Shown here: positions 43,501 through 52,840 of the stretch, one piece after another
Layout: each line of letters starts with the position of its first letter
Position numbering within the stretch: position 1 is the first letter of the stretch
Program-made: the position numbers and the translations under genes
Assembly (NCBI RefSeq): GCF_022557175.1
Contig: NZ_CP092915.1
Span: 4,092,001-4,156,000 of the forward strand
Direction of reading: 5' to 3'
DNA: 64,000 bases
Origin: Mycolicibacterium sp. YH-1
Lineage (GTDB): Bacteria > Actinomycetota > Actinomycetes > Mycobacteriales > Mycobacteriaceae
The notes under the pieces: generated by a model
The model's database searches: none
Told to the model about the DNA's origin: nothing
What the model saw: the letters and a program-made list of their open reading frames with translations, nothing else

Positions 43501-45069
43501 ATGTATCGGCGTCGTCACCCTCTCCGGGCTCTGTGCCTTGCGACCGTCACGGTGACCGTTCTGGCCGGATGTGCGCCGATCCTGGCCGCCAACCCCCGCT
43601 ACGCCACCGACTCCGGTGCGCGCCCGCAGGGCGCACCGGAGACCACAGAGACCCCCAAGGGACCGCCTCCCATCGAGGTCCCCAAGAACGAGCTGTCCTG
43701 GCGCGACTGCACGTCGCGGATGTTCAGTGTCGCCAGCGTGGCACCGCCGCCCGGGGTGAGCCTGGATTGCGCCGAGTACGACTCCCCCCTGGACTCCATC
43801 AACGGCGCCTCCGGAACGCTGAGCATCGGGGTGGTGCGGGCCAAGTCCGTGGGTACCCCGTCCGACGCGGGCCCCCTGGTGATGACAACCGGCACCGACA
43901 TCCCGTCGTCCGTGCAGCTGCCGGTGTGGTTGTCACGCAATGGAACCGACGTGCTCAAGACCAACCCGGTCGTGGCCGTCGATCGCCGCGGCATGGGAGT
44001 GTCCGGCGAAATCGACTGCCGCGACCTGTACGACCGCCAGGAGATGCTCGACCAGGCGCAGTTCGAATCGGGTGATGACCCCGTCGCCAACCTGGGTTCC
44101 ATCGTGCAGACCGCCACCACCAGCTGCACCGACACCATCGCCCCCGGCGACTCCGCCTACGACAACGCGCACGCCGCCGAGGACCTCGAACGGCTCCGCA
44201 GCACCTGGGACGTCCCGACGCTGGCGGTTCTCGGCATCGGCAACGGCGCCCAGGTGGCGCTGGCCTACGCCGGGTCACACCCCAACAAGCTCTCGCGCCT
44301 CGTCCTGGACTCACCGCTGCCCCTGGCCGTGGGCGCCGAGTCCGCCGCCGAACAGCGGGTGAAGGGTCAGCAGGCCGCGCTGGAGGCATTCGCCTCCCAG
44401 TGCGCGGCCACCGCGTGCGCGCTGGGCCCCGACCCCAAGGGCGCCGTCGACGCCATGCTGGCCGCCGCCCGGGACGGACGTGGACCCGCGGGCGCCTCGG
44501 TGGCGACCCTCACCGACGCCATCGTCACCGCGCTTGGCTTCCCCAGAGGTGACCGCGTCGCCTCCACCAACGCGCTGGCCGGCACGCTGGCCGCCGCCCG
44601 CGGCGGGGACACCGGCGGGCTCAACGCACTGATCTCGCAGGCCGAATCGATGCGCCAGTCCGACGGACAGTTCGTGAACTCGTGCAGCGACGCGCTGAAC
44701 CGGCCGACGCCCGACCGGGTCCGCGAACTGGTGGTGGCGTGGGGCAAGCTCTACCCGCAGTTCGGCAGCGTGGGCGCGCTCAACCTGGTCGACTGCCTGA
44801 ACTGGCCCAGCAGCACGCCGCCCAAGGAGCCCAAGGGCCTGGAGATCCCGGTCCTGCTGCTCGGCGTGCAGAACGACCCGATTGTCGGCAATGAGGGCGT
44901 GGCCGCCGTCGCCGCCACCGCCATCAACGCGGGGGCATCCAACCGACGGGTGATCTGGCAGGGCATCGGCCACGGCGCGTCGATCTACTCGCAGTGCGCC
45001 CTGACACCGGTGCAGGCCTACCTGGCCAGCGGCACCCTGCCGGGCACCGACACGTACTGCCCCGCCTAG
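43501..45069 (+). CDS. Secreted alpha/beta-hydrolase-like protein (Rv2672 type)
   Basis: 522 residues with a lipoprotein-like signal (VTVTVLAGCAP, Cys 24). The alpha/beta-hydrolase core shows NPVVAVDRRGMGVSG, the elbow VLGIGNGAQVALAYAG and C-terminal LLLGVQNDPIVG and GIGHGASI. The elbow reads G-I-G-N-G, so the expected nucleophilic Ser of GxSxG is Gly. The acid and His regions remain. Either catalysis differs or is lost. Syntenic with Rv2672, annotated as a possible secreted protease. ATG 43501. Confidence 0.85.
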   Translation: MYRRRHPLRALCLATVTVTVLAGCAPILAANPRYATDSGARPQGAPETTETPKGPPPIEVPKNELSWRDCTSRMFSVASVAPPPGVSLDCAEYDSPLDSINGASGTLSIGVVRAKSVGTPSDAGPLVMTTGTDIPSSVQLPVWLSRNGTDVLKTNPVVAVDRRGMGVSGEIDCRDLYDRQEMLDQAQFESGDDPVANLGSIVQTATTSCTDTIAPGDSAYDNAHAAEDLERLRSTWDVPTLAVLGIGNGAQVALAYAGSHPNKLSRLVLDSPLPLAVGAESAAEQRVKGQQAALEAFASQCAATACALGPDPKGAVDAMLAAARDGRGPAGASVATLTDAIVTALGFPRGDRVASTNALAGTLAAARGGDTGGLNALISQAESMRQSDGQFVNSCSDALNRPTPDRVRELVVAWGKLYPQFGSVGALNLVDCLNWPSSTPPKEPKGLEIPVLLLGVQNDPIVGNEGVAAVAATAINAGASNRRVIWQGIGHGASIYSQCALTPVQAYLASGTLPGTDTYCPA

Positions 45070-45104
45070 CGGGACCCCCACCGGCTTCGTTATAGGGTTC
45101 GCTG

Positions 45105-46376
45105 GTGGCGGTACCCGAATCCCTCCTGAGCGCCTTCCGGCCCCGCACCTCCCCACCCAGCGTTGCGACGGTGCTGCGTTCGGTGTTGTGGCCCATCGCG
45201 ATCCTGTCGATCTTCCACCGCAGCTACGTGCTGGCGACCAACGGCTACATCACCGACGACTTCGGCCCCGTCTACCGCGCCGTCATCAACTTCAAGCTCG
45301 GCTGGGACATCTACAACGAGAACTTCCAGCACGTCGACCCGCACTACCTGTACCCGCCGGGTGGCACCTTGCTGCTGGCACCGTTCGGCTACCTGCCCGT
45401 CGACGCGTCCCGGTACTGGTTCATCTTCTTCAACACCGTGGCGATCCTGCTGGCCGCGTACTTCCTGCTGCGACTGTTCAAGTACTCGATGGCCTCGGTG
45501 GCGGCTCCGGCGTTGATCCTGGCGATGTTCGTCACCGAATCCGTCACCAGCACACTCGTTTACACCAACATCAACGGCTGCATCCTGCTCGGCGAGGTGC
45601 TGTTCCTGATGTGGCTGCTCGACGGCCGACGCAACCGCGAGTGGCTGGCCGGTATCGCCATCGGCCTCACCGTGGTGGTCAAACCGTCGTTGTTACCGCT
45701 ACTGCTCCTGCCTGTGCTGAATCGTCAGTGGCGACCGCTGGTCGGCGCGTTCGGCGTGCCGCTGGTCTTCAACGCCGTGGCGTGGCCGATGGTCAGCGAC
45801 CCGATGAACTTCATCCACCGCACCGTGCCCTACATCCTGAGCACCCGCGACTACTTCAACTCATCCATCCTCGGTAACGGCATCTACTACGGCCTGCCGA
45901 TGTGGCTGATCCTGGCCATGCGCATTCTGTTCGCGCTGCTGGCCCTCGGCAGTCTGGTACTGCTGTACCGCTACTACCGCACCCGCGACCCGCTGTTCTG
46001 GTTGCTGACATCCTCCGGCGTGCTGCTCATCGCGTCCTACCTGGTGACGTCGCTGGGCCAGGGCTACTACTCGATGATGCTGTTCCCGTTCCTGATGACG
46101 GTGGTGCTGAAGAACTCGGTGATCCGCAATTGGCCTGCGTGGCTGGCGATATACGGGTTCATGACGATGGACCGCTACCTGCTCGCGCACTGGCCGACCA
46201 CCGGCCGCTTCCTGGAGTACATGAAGATCACCTACGGCTGGTCGCTGATGCTGATCGTGGTGTTCTGCGTGCTCTACTTCCGTTATCTCGACGCCAAGGC
46301 CGACGGCCGCCTCGAGGACGGTATCGATCCGCCGTGGATGACGGACGATGGAGAGCGCGCTAGCGTTAAGGCATGA
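45105..46376 (+). CDS. aftC: Alpha-(1->3)-arabinofuranosyltransferase AftC
   Basis: 423-residue membrane GT-C glycosyltransferase with about ten helices. The first extracytoplasmic loop has TDDFGPVYRA, with the Asp residues needed for catalysis, and DPHYLYPPGG. AftC adds alpha-1,3 arabinofuranose branches to arabinan of arabinogalactan and lipoarabinomannan, using decaprenyl-phospho-arabinose. GTG 45105. Its stop overlaps msrB (ATGA). Syntenic with Rv2673. Confidence 0.92.
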   Translation: MAVPESLLSAFRPRTSPPSVATVLRSVLWPIAILSIFHRSYVLATNGYITDDFGPVYRAVINFKLGWDIYNENFQHVDPHYLYPPGGTLLLAPFGYLPVDASRYWFIFFNTVAILLAAYFLLRLFKYSMASVAAPALILAMFVTESVTSTLVYTNINGCILLGEVLFLMWLLDGRRNREWLAGIAIGLTVVVKPSLLPLLLLPVLNRQWRPLVGAFGVPLVFNAVAWPMVSDPMNFIHRTVPYILSTRDYFNSSILGNGIYYGLPMWLILAMRILFALLALGSLVLLYRYYRTRDPLFWLLTSSGVLLIASYLVTSLGQGYYSMMLFPFLMTVVLKNSVIRNWPAWLAIYGFMTMDRYLLAHWPTTGRFLEYMKITYGWSLMLIVVFCVLYFRYLDAKADGRLEDGIDPPWMTDDGERASVKA

Positions 46377-46780
46377 GCCCCAAAGTTGAACTGACCGACG
46401 ATGAGTGGCGCGCGAAGCTCACCCCCGACGAGTACGCGGTACTTCGCCAGGCGGGCACCGAGCGGCCCTTCACCGGCGAGTACACCGACACCAAGACCGA
46501 GGGCGTCTATCAGTGCCGCGCCTGCGGCACCGAACTCTTCCGCAGCACCGAGAAGTTCGAATCCCACTGCGGCTGGCCGTCGTTCTTCGACCCGGCCGAC
46601 TCCGACGCGGTCATCCTCAAGACCGACGACTCGATGGGCATGCGTCGCGTCGAGGTGATCTGCGCGAACTGCCACAGCCACCTCGGGCACGTCTTCGAGG
46701 GCGAGGGTTACCCGACCCCGACTGACCAGCGGTACTGCATCAACTCCATCTCGCTGAAGCTGGTGCCGGCGCAATCCTGA
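46373..46780 (+). CDS. msrB: Peptide-methionine (R)-S-oxide reductase MsrB
   Basis: 135 residues. Zinc ligands C48/C51 (CRACG) and C97/C100 (CANC), and the catalytic Cys in RYCINS (C122), are all present, with the substrate loop HCGWPSFF. Repairs R-methionine sulfoxide in proteins. Overlaps aftC by four bases; syntenic with Rv2674. Stop is 4 bp from the convergent chdC stop. Confidence 0.96.
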   Translation: MSPKVELTDDEWRAKLTPDEYAVLRQAGTERPFTGEYTDTKTEGVYQCRACGTELFRSTEKFESHCGWPSFFDPADSDAVILKTDDSMGMRRVEVICANCHSHLGHVFEGEGYPTPTDQRYCINSISLKLVPAQS

Positions 46781-46784
46781 CGCG

Positions 46785-47477
46785 TCAGGGCAGTCGGGTG
46801 ACCAGGTCCTCGACTGCGACGCGCGGGCCGGTGAAGAACGGCGTCTCCTCGCGGACGTGGCGGCGCGCATCGGTGTAGCGCAGCTTCCACATCAGCTCGA
46901 CGATCCGACCCAGATCCGGGCCCTCGAAAGCCAGGATCCACTCGTAGTCGCCGAGCGCGAACGCGGGCACGGTGTTGGCGCGGACATCCGGGTACTCGCG
47001 GCCGGCCATGCCGTGCTCGACGAGCATCTTGCGGCGCTCGTCATCGGGCAGCAGGTACCACTCCAGTGATCGCACGAACGGGTACACGCAGATGTAGTCG
47101 CCGGGATCCTCACCCGCGATGAACGCGGGAACGTGGCTCTTGTTGAACTCGGCGGGCCGGTGCAGAGCCACGGCACTCCACACCGGGTCGCTGACCAGAC
47201 CGAGTCCGGTGCGACGGAACGCCCGGTAGGTCGCCTGCAGTGACTCCACCCGTTCGGCGTGCGTCCAGATCATGAAGTCGGCGTCCGCGCGGAACCCCGC
47301 AACGTCATACAGGCCCCGCACGACGACGCCGTCGGCCTCCTGTTGTTTGAGGAAGGTCGCCGCCTCGTCGATGACCGCAGAACGGTCATCCCCCAACGCC
47401 TCCGGTTGCACGGAGAACACCGACAGCATCATGTACCGGGTCATCGAGTTGAGCGCGTCGTAGTCGAGCTTGGCCAT
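46785..47477 (-). CDS. chdC: Coproheme decarboxylase ChdC (HemQ)
   Basis: 230 residues from ATG 47477. The chlorite-dismutase-like fold is shown by [18 protein letters not shown], the coproheme-site [17 protein letters not shown] (Tyr of the reaction) and [16 protein letters not shown]. It converts coproheme III to heme b in the coproporphyrin pathway. An in-frame upstream extension overlaps hemY and is not protein-like. Follows hemY in the same direction by 28 bp. Confidence 0.95.
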   Translation of the reverse strand: MAKLDYDALNSMTRYMMLSVFSVQPEALGDDRSAVIDEAATFLKQQEADGVVVRGLYDVAGFRADADFMIWTHAERVESLQATYRAFRRTGLGLVSDPVWSAVALHRPAEFNKSHVPAFIAGEDPGDYICVYPFVRSLEWYLLPDDERRKMLVEHGMAGREYPDVRANTVPAFALGDYEWILAFEGPDLGRIVELMWKLRYTDARRHVREETPFFTGPRVAVEDLVTRLP

Positions 47478-47505
47478 GGCTCCATCGTGCCACGTCCGAT
47501 GTGGG

Positions 47506-48888
47506 CTACTCGGCGGCGGTGGCGACCGCCACAGACGCCGCCGCCCTGGTGCCCGACGCCACGCAGGCGGGCACGCCGATACCGTCGAGATAGCCGCCCG
47601 CCACCGCGACCGTCGGCGGCAGACCGGCACGCAACTGCGCGACCAGATCTGCGTGGCCAGGACCGTACTGCGGCATCGCATCGATCCACCGCTGCACGAG
47701 GCAGTCCTCCGGATCGGGCCGAATCCCGAACAGATCGGCCAGGTCGTCGGCCGCCCACGACAACAGCTCCTCGTCGCTGGTGTTGCGGGCCAGGCTGTCG
47801 CCGAACCTCCCGAACGACAACCGCAGCAGCTCGACGTTGCCGCGACGGCCCCATTTGCGTGAGGTCAGCGTTATCGCCTTGGCGTGCAACCGTTCCGCGC
47901 TAGCCACCAGCACACCCGAATGCTCGGGCAGCGGCGTCCCGCCGGGCAGCGCCAACACCACCAGCGCCGTGGACGCCACCGCGATGCGCCTGGCCGCCGC
48001 CGCGGTGCTCGGCGCGAACGGTTCCACGATTCCCGGCAGCAGCGGCGCAGGGACGGCGATCACGACGGCGTCAGCGTGGCTGTGCCCGCCGTCGTCGTCG
48101 ATCAGGGTCCAGCCGCGACCAGCCCCCTCGATGCGGCGCACCCCCACCTGCGCCCAGCCGAACCCGGCCCGCCGGATCAACTCGTCGACCAGTACGCGGT
48201 AGCCGCCGTCGACAGCGCCGAACACCGAGCCGGCGCCCGGCGGTGGCCCCAGTCCCGAGGTGGCCTCCCGCACCGCATCGGTCAGGCTGCGCGCGCCTCG
48301 GTCGAGCGCCGCAGCCAACGTCGGCACCGACGACCGCAGACCAATGGTGGCCGCCGACCCCGCGTACACCCCCGCCAGCAGCGGGTCGACCGACCGGGCC
48401 ACGACCTGACTCCCGAACCGGTCCCCGACCAACTCGGCAACCGCCGGGTCCGCCCCGCGACGCCACGGCAGGGGGCGCGCCCGTTCGTCGGCGATTCGCG
48501 CAACGGTTGGGGCGTCGACCAGCCCGGTCATCGATGCGGCGTTCGCCGGAATGCCCTGCAACGTGCCCTGCGGCATGGGATGCAGTCGCCCGCCCGCGAA
48601 GATCAGCGGTCGCACGCCGGTCGTGCCGACCTGCCGACCCGCCAGTCCGAGTTCGGCCAGCAGCGCCGGGACCTCCGGGCGGCGCGCGATGAACGCCTCC
48701 GCGCCGACGTCCACGGTCTGGCCGCCAATCTGTTCGGTGCGCAGCACACCGCCGAGCCGGTCGGCGGGGTCGAACAGGGTTATCGACGCATCGGGGCCCG
48801 CGGCCATTCTCAATCGGTAGGCCGTGACCAACCCCGAGATACCGCCCCCGACAACACAATAGGACGGCGGGCGCGACCGGACAGTCAC
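47506..48888 (-). CDS. hemY: Coproporphyrinogen/protoporphyrinogen oxidase HemY (CgoX)
   Basis: 460 residues. FAD motif [15 protein letters not shown] at residues 8-23, then [15 protein letters not shown], and the C-terminal [17 protein letters not shown]. Oxidises coproporphyrinogen III to coproporphyrin III in the Gram-positive heme pathway. GTG 48888 overlaps the hemE stop (GTGA). With hemE and chdC it forms a minus-strand heme operon. Confidence 0.95.
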   Translation of the reverse strand: MTVRSRPPSYCVVGGGISGLVTAYRLRMAAGPDASITLFDPADRLGGVLRTEQIGGQTVDVGAEAFIARRPEVPALLAELGLAGRQVGTTGVRPLIFAGGRLHPMPQGTLQGIPANAASMTGLVDAPTVARIADERARPLPWRRGADPAVAELVGDRFGSQVVARSVDPLLAGVYAGSAATIGLRSSVPTLAAALDRGARSLTDAVREATSGLGPPPGAGSVFGAVDGGYRVLVDELIRRAGFGWAQVGVRRIEGAGRGWTLIDDDGGHSHADAVVIAVPAPLLPGIVEPFAPSTAAAARRIAVASTALVVLALPGGTPLPEHSGVLVASAERLHAKAITLTSRKWGRRGNVELLRLSFGRFGDSLARNTSDEELLSWAADDLADLFGIRPDPEDCLVQRWIDAMPQYGPGHADLVAQLRAGLPPTVAVAGGYLDGIGVPACVASGTRAAASVAVATAAE

Positions 48889-49934
48889 AACGAGTGGACC
48901 AGCGCCACGGCATCGGAGATGATGCCCGGATCGGTGGCGGGCAGCACACCGTGCCCCAGGTTGAACACGTGGCCGGTGGCACCCGCGGCGATCGCGCGCC
49001 TGCCGTCGGCGACCACGGCGCGCACCGAACGCTCGACCGCCGGCCAGCCCGCCATCAGCACCACCGGGTCGAGGTTGCCCTGCAACGCCTTGCCAGGACC
49101 CACCCGGGACGCAGCGTCGGCCAGCGAGGTTCGCCAGTCCACCCCGACGACGTTGGCGCCGGCCTCCCCCATCGCACCGAGCAGTTCGGCGGTGCCGACC
49201 CCGAAGTGCGTCATCGGCACGCCGTCGTCGACGAGGGCCTCGAAGACCCGGGTGCTGTGCGGCAGGACGAAGCTGCGGTAGTCGGCCAGCGACAACGTGC
49301 CCGCCCAGGAGTCGAACAGCTGGATGGCGTCGACCCCCGCATCCAGCTGCGCGCGCAGGAACGCGATCGTGACGTCGGTCAGCTTCGTCATCAGCGCGTG
49401 CCAGGTGTCCGGCTCGCCCAACATCATCGCCTTGGTCTTCTCGTGGTTGCGGCTCGGACCGCCCTCCACCAGGTAGGACGCCAGCGTGAACGGCGCGCCG
49501 GCAAACCCGATCAACGGCACGTCGCCCAGCGCGCCGGTCAGCAGGCCAATGGCGTCGACGACCGGCGAAACCTGCCCGGCGTCCAGCGGACGGACCGCGG
49601 CGACGTCGCCCGCGGTGCGGATCGGGTGCGCGATGACCGGCCCCACATCGGGCACGATGTCCAGGTCAATGCCGGCAGCGCGCAGTGGGACGACGATGTC
49701 GGAGAACAGAATCGCCGCGTCCACACCGTGCCGCCGCACGGGCTGCAACGTGATCTCGCAAATCAGTTCTGCGTCGAAGCAGGCCTGCATCATGGTGTTC
49801 TTCGCCCGCAGGGCGCGATACTCCGGCAGCGAACGCCCAGCCTGACGCATGAACCACACAGGCACGTGGCTTGGCTCGCGCCCGGACGCAGCGGCGAGAT
49901 AGGGAGACTTGGGCAGGTCACGACGGGTATTCAT
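48885..49934 (-). CDS. hemE: Uroporphyrinogen decarboxylase
   Basis: 349 residues from ATG 49934 ([13 protein letters not shown], matching the known mycobacterial start; an earlier ATG at 49952 is possible). Signatures: [16 protein letters not shown] near the N-terminus, [14 protein letters not shown] and [16 protein letters not shown]. Converts uroporphyrinogen III to coproporphyrinogen III. First gene of the heme operon; divergent from the DUF3000 gene. Confidence 0.95.
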   Translation of the reverse strand: MNTRRDLPKSPYLAAASGREPSHVPVWFMRQAGRSLPEYRALRAKNTMMQACFDAELICEITLQPVRRHGVDAAILFSDIVVPLRAAGIDLDIVPDVGPVIAHPIRTAGDVAAVRPLDAGQVSPVVDAIGLLTGALGDVPLIGFAGAPFTLASYLVEGGPSRNHEKTKAMMLGEPDTWHALMTKLTDVTIAFLRAQLDAGVDAIQLFDSWAGTLSLADYRSFVLPHSTRVFEALVDDGVPMTHFGVGTAELLGAMGEAGANVVGVDWRTSLADAASRVGPGKALQGNLDPVVLMAGWPAVERSVRAVVADGRRAIAAGATGHVFNLGHGVLPATDPGIISDAVALVHSL

Positions 49935-50012
49935 CGGGGTCCATGCTGCCATGTCGGATGACTTCGGCGCGCCTGCGCCGTCACCAGGCGTGATCGGCTA
50001 GCGTCAAACGTC

Positions 50013-50594
50013 GTGACCTCCGCCGAACCGGCTCCATTCCGCGAAGCCGTCGCGGCGATGAGTGCGGCGATCGTACGGCCGGAGATCGAGCTCGGCCCGA
50101 TCCGGCCGCCGCAGCGACTCGCACCGTTCAGCTACGCGCTGGGCGCCGAGGTCCGCCACCCCGAGACCGCGATCGTGCCCGAGCGCTCCGAGGGCGACGC
50201 CTTCGGTCGGCTCATCCTTCTGCATGACCCCGAGGGAGCCGAGGCCTGGGATGGCACCATGCGGCTGGTCGCCTACATCCAGGCCGACCTCGACTCCATG
50301 GAAGCCGTCGACCCGCTACTGCCCGAGGTGGCGTGGAGCTGGCTGGTCGACGCCCTCGAGTCCAACGCCGAACACGTGACCGCCCTCGGAGGCACGGTGA
50401 CGGCGACGACATCGGTCCGCTACGGCGACATCTCCGGTCCGCCGCGTGCCCACCAACTCGAGCTGCGGGCGTCGTGGACCGCGACGAACCTCGAGTTGGG
50501 TCCGCACGTCCAGGCATTCTGCGAGGTGCTCGAGCACGCCGCGGGTTTGCCGCCGGCGGGCGTGACCGACCTGACCTCCCGCCCGCGCGCCTGA
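50013..50594 (+). CDS. DUF3000 protein
   Basis: 193 residues, actinobacterial family: REAVAAMSAAIVRPEIELGP, PQRLAPFSYALGAEV and GRLILLHDPEGAEAWDGTMR. No catalytic motif known. GTG 50013. It is followed at one base by the RNase D gene, so the two are coupled. Syntenic with Rv2680. Confidence 0.9.
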   Translation: MTSAEPAPFREAVAAMSAAIVRPEIELGPIRPPQRLAPFSYALGAEVRHPETAIVPERSEGDAFGRLILLHDPEGAEAWDGTMRLVAYIQADLDSMEAVDPLLPEVAWSWLVDALESNAEHVTALGGTVTATTSVRYGDISGPPRAHQLELRASWTATNLELGPHVQAFCEVLEHAAGLPPAGVTDLTSRPRA

Positions 50595-50595
50595 G

Positions 50596-51879
50596 ATGCC
50601 GGATACCCCCTCACCCGAGACGCAGACGCCCGGGAAAGACACCGAGCCCGAGGCCACACCACTGCTGGCCCCGGCCGACGGCGTGCCCCCGCTGGCCATC
50701 TATCCCAGTGACATCGAGAGGGCGGCAACGCTTCTCGCATCGGGCACCGGGCCGTTCGCCATCGACGCCGAGCGGGCGTCGGGCTTCCGCTACTCCAACC
50801 GCGCCTACCTGGTGCAGATCCGCCGCGAAGGCGCGGGCACCGTCCTGATCGACCCGGTCAACCACGGTGCCGATCCGCTGGCCACGATGGCGCCGGTGGC
50901 TGAGGTTTTGGCATCAGACGAGTGGATCCTGCACGCCGCCGACCAGGATCTGCCGTGTCTGGCCGAACTCGGCATGACCCCGCCGAGCCTGTACGACACC
51001 GAGCTGGCCGGACGACTCGCGGGCTTCGACCGGGTGAACCTGGCCGCGATGGTGCAGCGCCTGCTGGGCCTGCACCTAGTGAAGGGCCACGGCGCCGCGG
51101 ACTGGTCCAAGCGCCCACTGCCCGCGGACTGGCTGAACTACGCCGCGTTGGACGTCGAGGTACTCGTCGAACTGCGCGCGGCCGTCGCGGCGGTTCTCGA
51201 GGAGCAGGGCAAGACCGAGTGGGCCGCCCAGGAATTCGAGTACCTCCGGACCTACATCGCCGCACCCACCCGGCGTGACCGCTGGCGTCGCACCTCGGGC
51301 ATCCACAAGGTGCGCAACCCGCGCGCCCTGGCTGCGGTGCGCGAACTGTGGACCGCTCGGGACTCCATCGCCTCCCGGCGCGATATCGCACCGGGACGAA
51401 TCCTGCCGGACTCGGCGATCGTGAACGCCGCCACGGCGGACCCCGACACCATCGAGAAGCTAATCGCCCTGCCGATCTTCGGTGGCAACAGGCAACGCCG
51501 CAGCGCGCAGGTGTGGCTGGACGCGCTGGCCCGGGCACGCACCACCGAGGATCTGCCCACATCGTCCGACCCGCAGACCGGTCCGCCGCCTGCCGCACGG
51601 TGGGCCCGCCGCAAGCCGGAGGCCGCCGCGCGTCTGGAGGCGGTACGGGCCGGCCTGGCCGACCTCTCGCAGCGGGTGAACGTGCCCAGCGAGAACCTCC
51701 TGACCCCCGACACCGTGCGACGGCTGTGCTGGGACTGGCAGCCGGTGCCGGACACCGCGTCGGTCGTCGAGGCGTTCCTGGCCGAGGCCGGTGCGCGGGC
51801 GTGGCAGCGCGAGTTGACCGTTCCCGTGCTCGCTCAGGCGTTGGAGACCGCGGCGAGCGCCGAGGCGTCGCAGGACTGA
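50596..51879 (+). CDS. rnd: Ribonuclease D (DEDD exonuclease with HRDC)
   Basis: 427 residues. The 3'-5' exonuclease domain shows FAIDAERASGFRY (Asp and Glu metal ligands), LHAADQDLPCL and the DYxxxD-like NYAALDVEVL. A HRDC domain follows (NPRALAAVRELWTARD, IEKLIALPIFG). Involved in RNA 3'-end trimming. Starts directly after DUF3000. Syntenic with Rv2681. Confidence 0.93.
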   Translation: MPDTPSPETQTPGKDTEPEATPLLAPADGVPPLAIYPSDIERAATLLASGTGPFAIDAERASGFRYSNRAYLVQIRREGAGTVLIDPVNHGADPLATMAPVAEVLASDEWILHAADQDLPCLAELGMTPPSLYDTELAGRLAGFDRVNLAAMVQRLLGLHLVKGHGAADWSKRPLPADWLNYAALDVEVLVELRAAVAAVLEEQGKTEWAAQEFEYLRTYIAAPTRRDRWRRTSGIHKVRNPRALAAVRELWTARDSIASRRDIAPGRILPDSAIVNAATADPDTIEKLIALPIFGGNRQRRSAQVWLDALARARTTEDLPTSSDPQTGPPPAARWARRKPEAAARLEAVRAGLADLSQRVNVPSENLLTPDTVRRLCWDWQPVPDTASVVEAFLAEAGARAWQRELTVPVLAQALETAASAEASQD

Positions 51880-51903
51880 CGCTCGACTGCGTAGCCGGAG
51901 CGC

Positions 51904-52818
51904 TCAGCGCCCCAGCACGCGGTCCACGTGCTCGAGGAAGTGAGTCAGCACGGCCTCGGGTGCCTCGATCTGCGGCCAGTGCGCGATATCGTCGGCCAGC
52001 ATCACAACATCGGCGTCGGGGATCACCTCGCGATACCGGTCGGCCATGTGGCGGCCCGAGTTCGGGTCGATCGGCCCGTCGATCAGACGCATCGGCACGC
52101 TGGTCTGCCGCATCGCCCGCACCCAGCGATTGCGGTGCGTGTACCGGTCGTTGAGGAATCTGCCGACCTGATGCATGACGCGCTTACCGTCGTTGAATTC
52201 CAGGATCTGGTGAAACTGCTCGAACATGTGCGGTGTCGGCTTGGTGTTGGGTCCGAACATCTCGTTGAGGGTCGGCTCCAATAACTTTCGTGACAACACA
52301 CTGCCCTGAACGTGACTCATGATGTCGCCCAACGGTGTTCGCGACATCAGCTTCTGCATCACGCGCGGGGTGTAGGCCTCATTGAACATGCCGCCGTTGA
52401 GCCACGTGATGGACTCGAAACGCAGCGGCCGGTAGGACCAGTCGCCGAACTCGTGCCGCGCCAACAGTTCCTGACCGACCGAGTCGCCGAGATCGTGCGC
52501 GAGCACATGGCACTGCGCGACGCCGAGGTGCTCCAGCAGCGCCTCGTGCATGTCGGCGTGGTCGTGCACCGAGTACTGGTAGGCCACCGGCTTGTCCGAG
52601 AATCCCATGCCGATCATGTCCGGTGCGATGACGGTGAACCGTTCGAGCAGCGTCGGCCAGATCAGCGACCAGTCCCACGAACTGAACGGATAGCCGTGGA
52701 TCAGCAACAGCGTCGGGCCCTCACCCAGGGGCAGGCCCGCAACAGAGAAGAAGATGTCGAAGCCCAGGTAGTCGAAGTACTGACCGGCGGCCTTCCAGCG
52801 CTCGAGATCGGCGTCCAT
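51904..52818 (-). CDS. Alpha/beta hydrolase (haloalkane dehalogenase/epoxide hydrolase type)
   Basis: 304 residues. Oxyanion region LLIHGYPFSSWDW, nucleophile elbow VLAHDLGDSVGQE with Asp as nucleophile, and a C-terminal AHWPQIEAPE with the His. Asp as nucleophile is the mark of haloalkane dehalogenases and epoxide hydrolases. The specific substrate is unknown. Downstream of dxs, 22 bp after it on the same strand. Confidence 0.88.
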   Translation of the reverse strand: MDADLERWKAAGQYFDYLGFDIFFSVAGLPLGEGPTLLLIHGYPFSSWDWSLIWPTLLERFTVIAPDMIGMGFSDKPVAYQYSVHDHADMHEALLEHLGVAQCHVLAHDLGDSVGQELLARHEFGDWSYRPLRFESITWLNGGMFNEAYTPRVMQKLMSRTPLGDIMSHVQGSVLSRKLLEPTLNEMFGPNTKPTPHMFEQFHQILEFNDGKRVMHQVGRFLNDRYTHRNRWVRAMRQTSVPMRLIDGPIDPNSGRHMADRYREVIPDADVVMLADDIAHWPQIEAPEAVLTHFLEHVDRVLGR

Positions 52819-52840
52819 GCTCGCAGCCTAGGCCGCGGCG

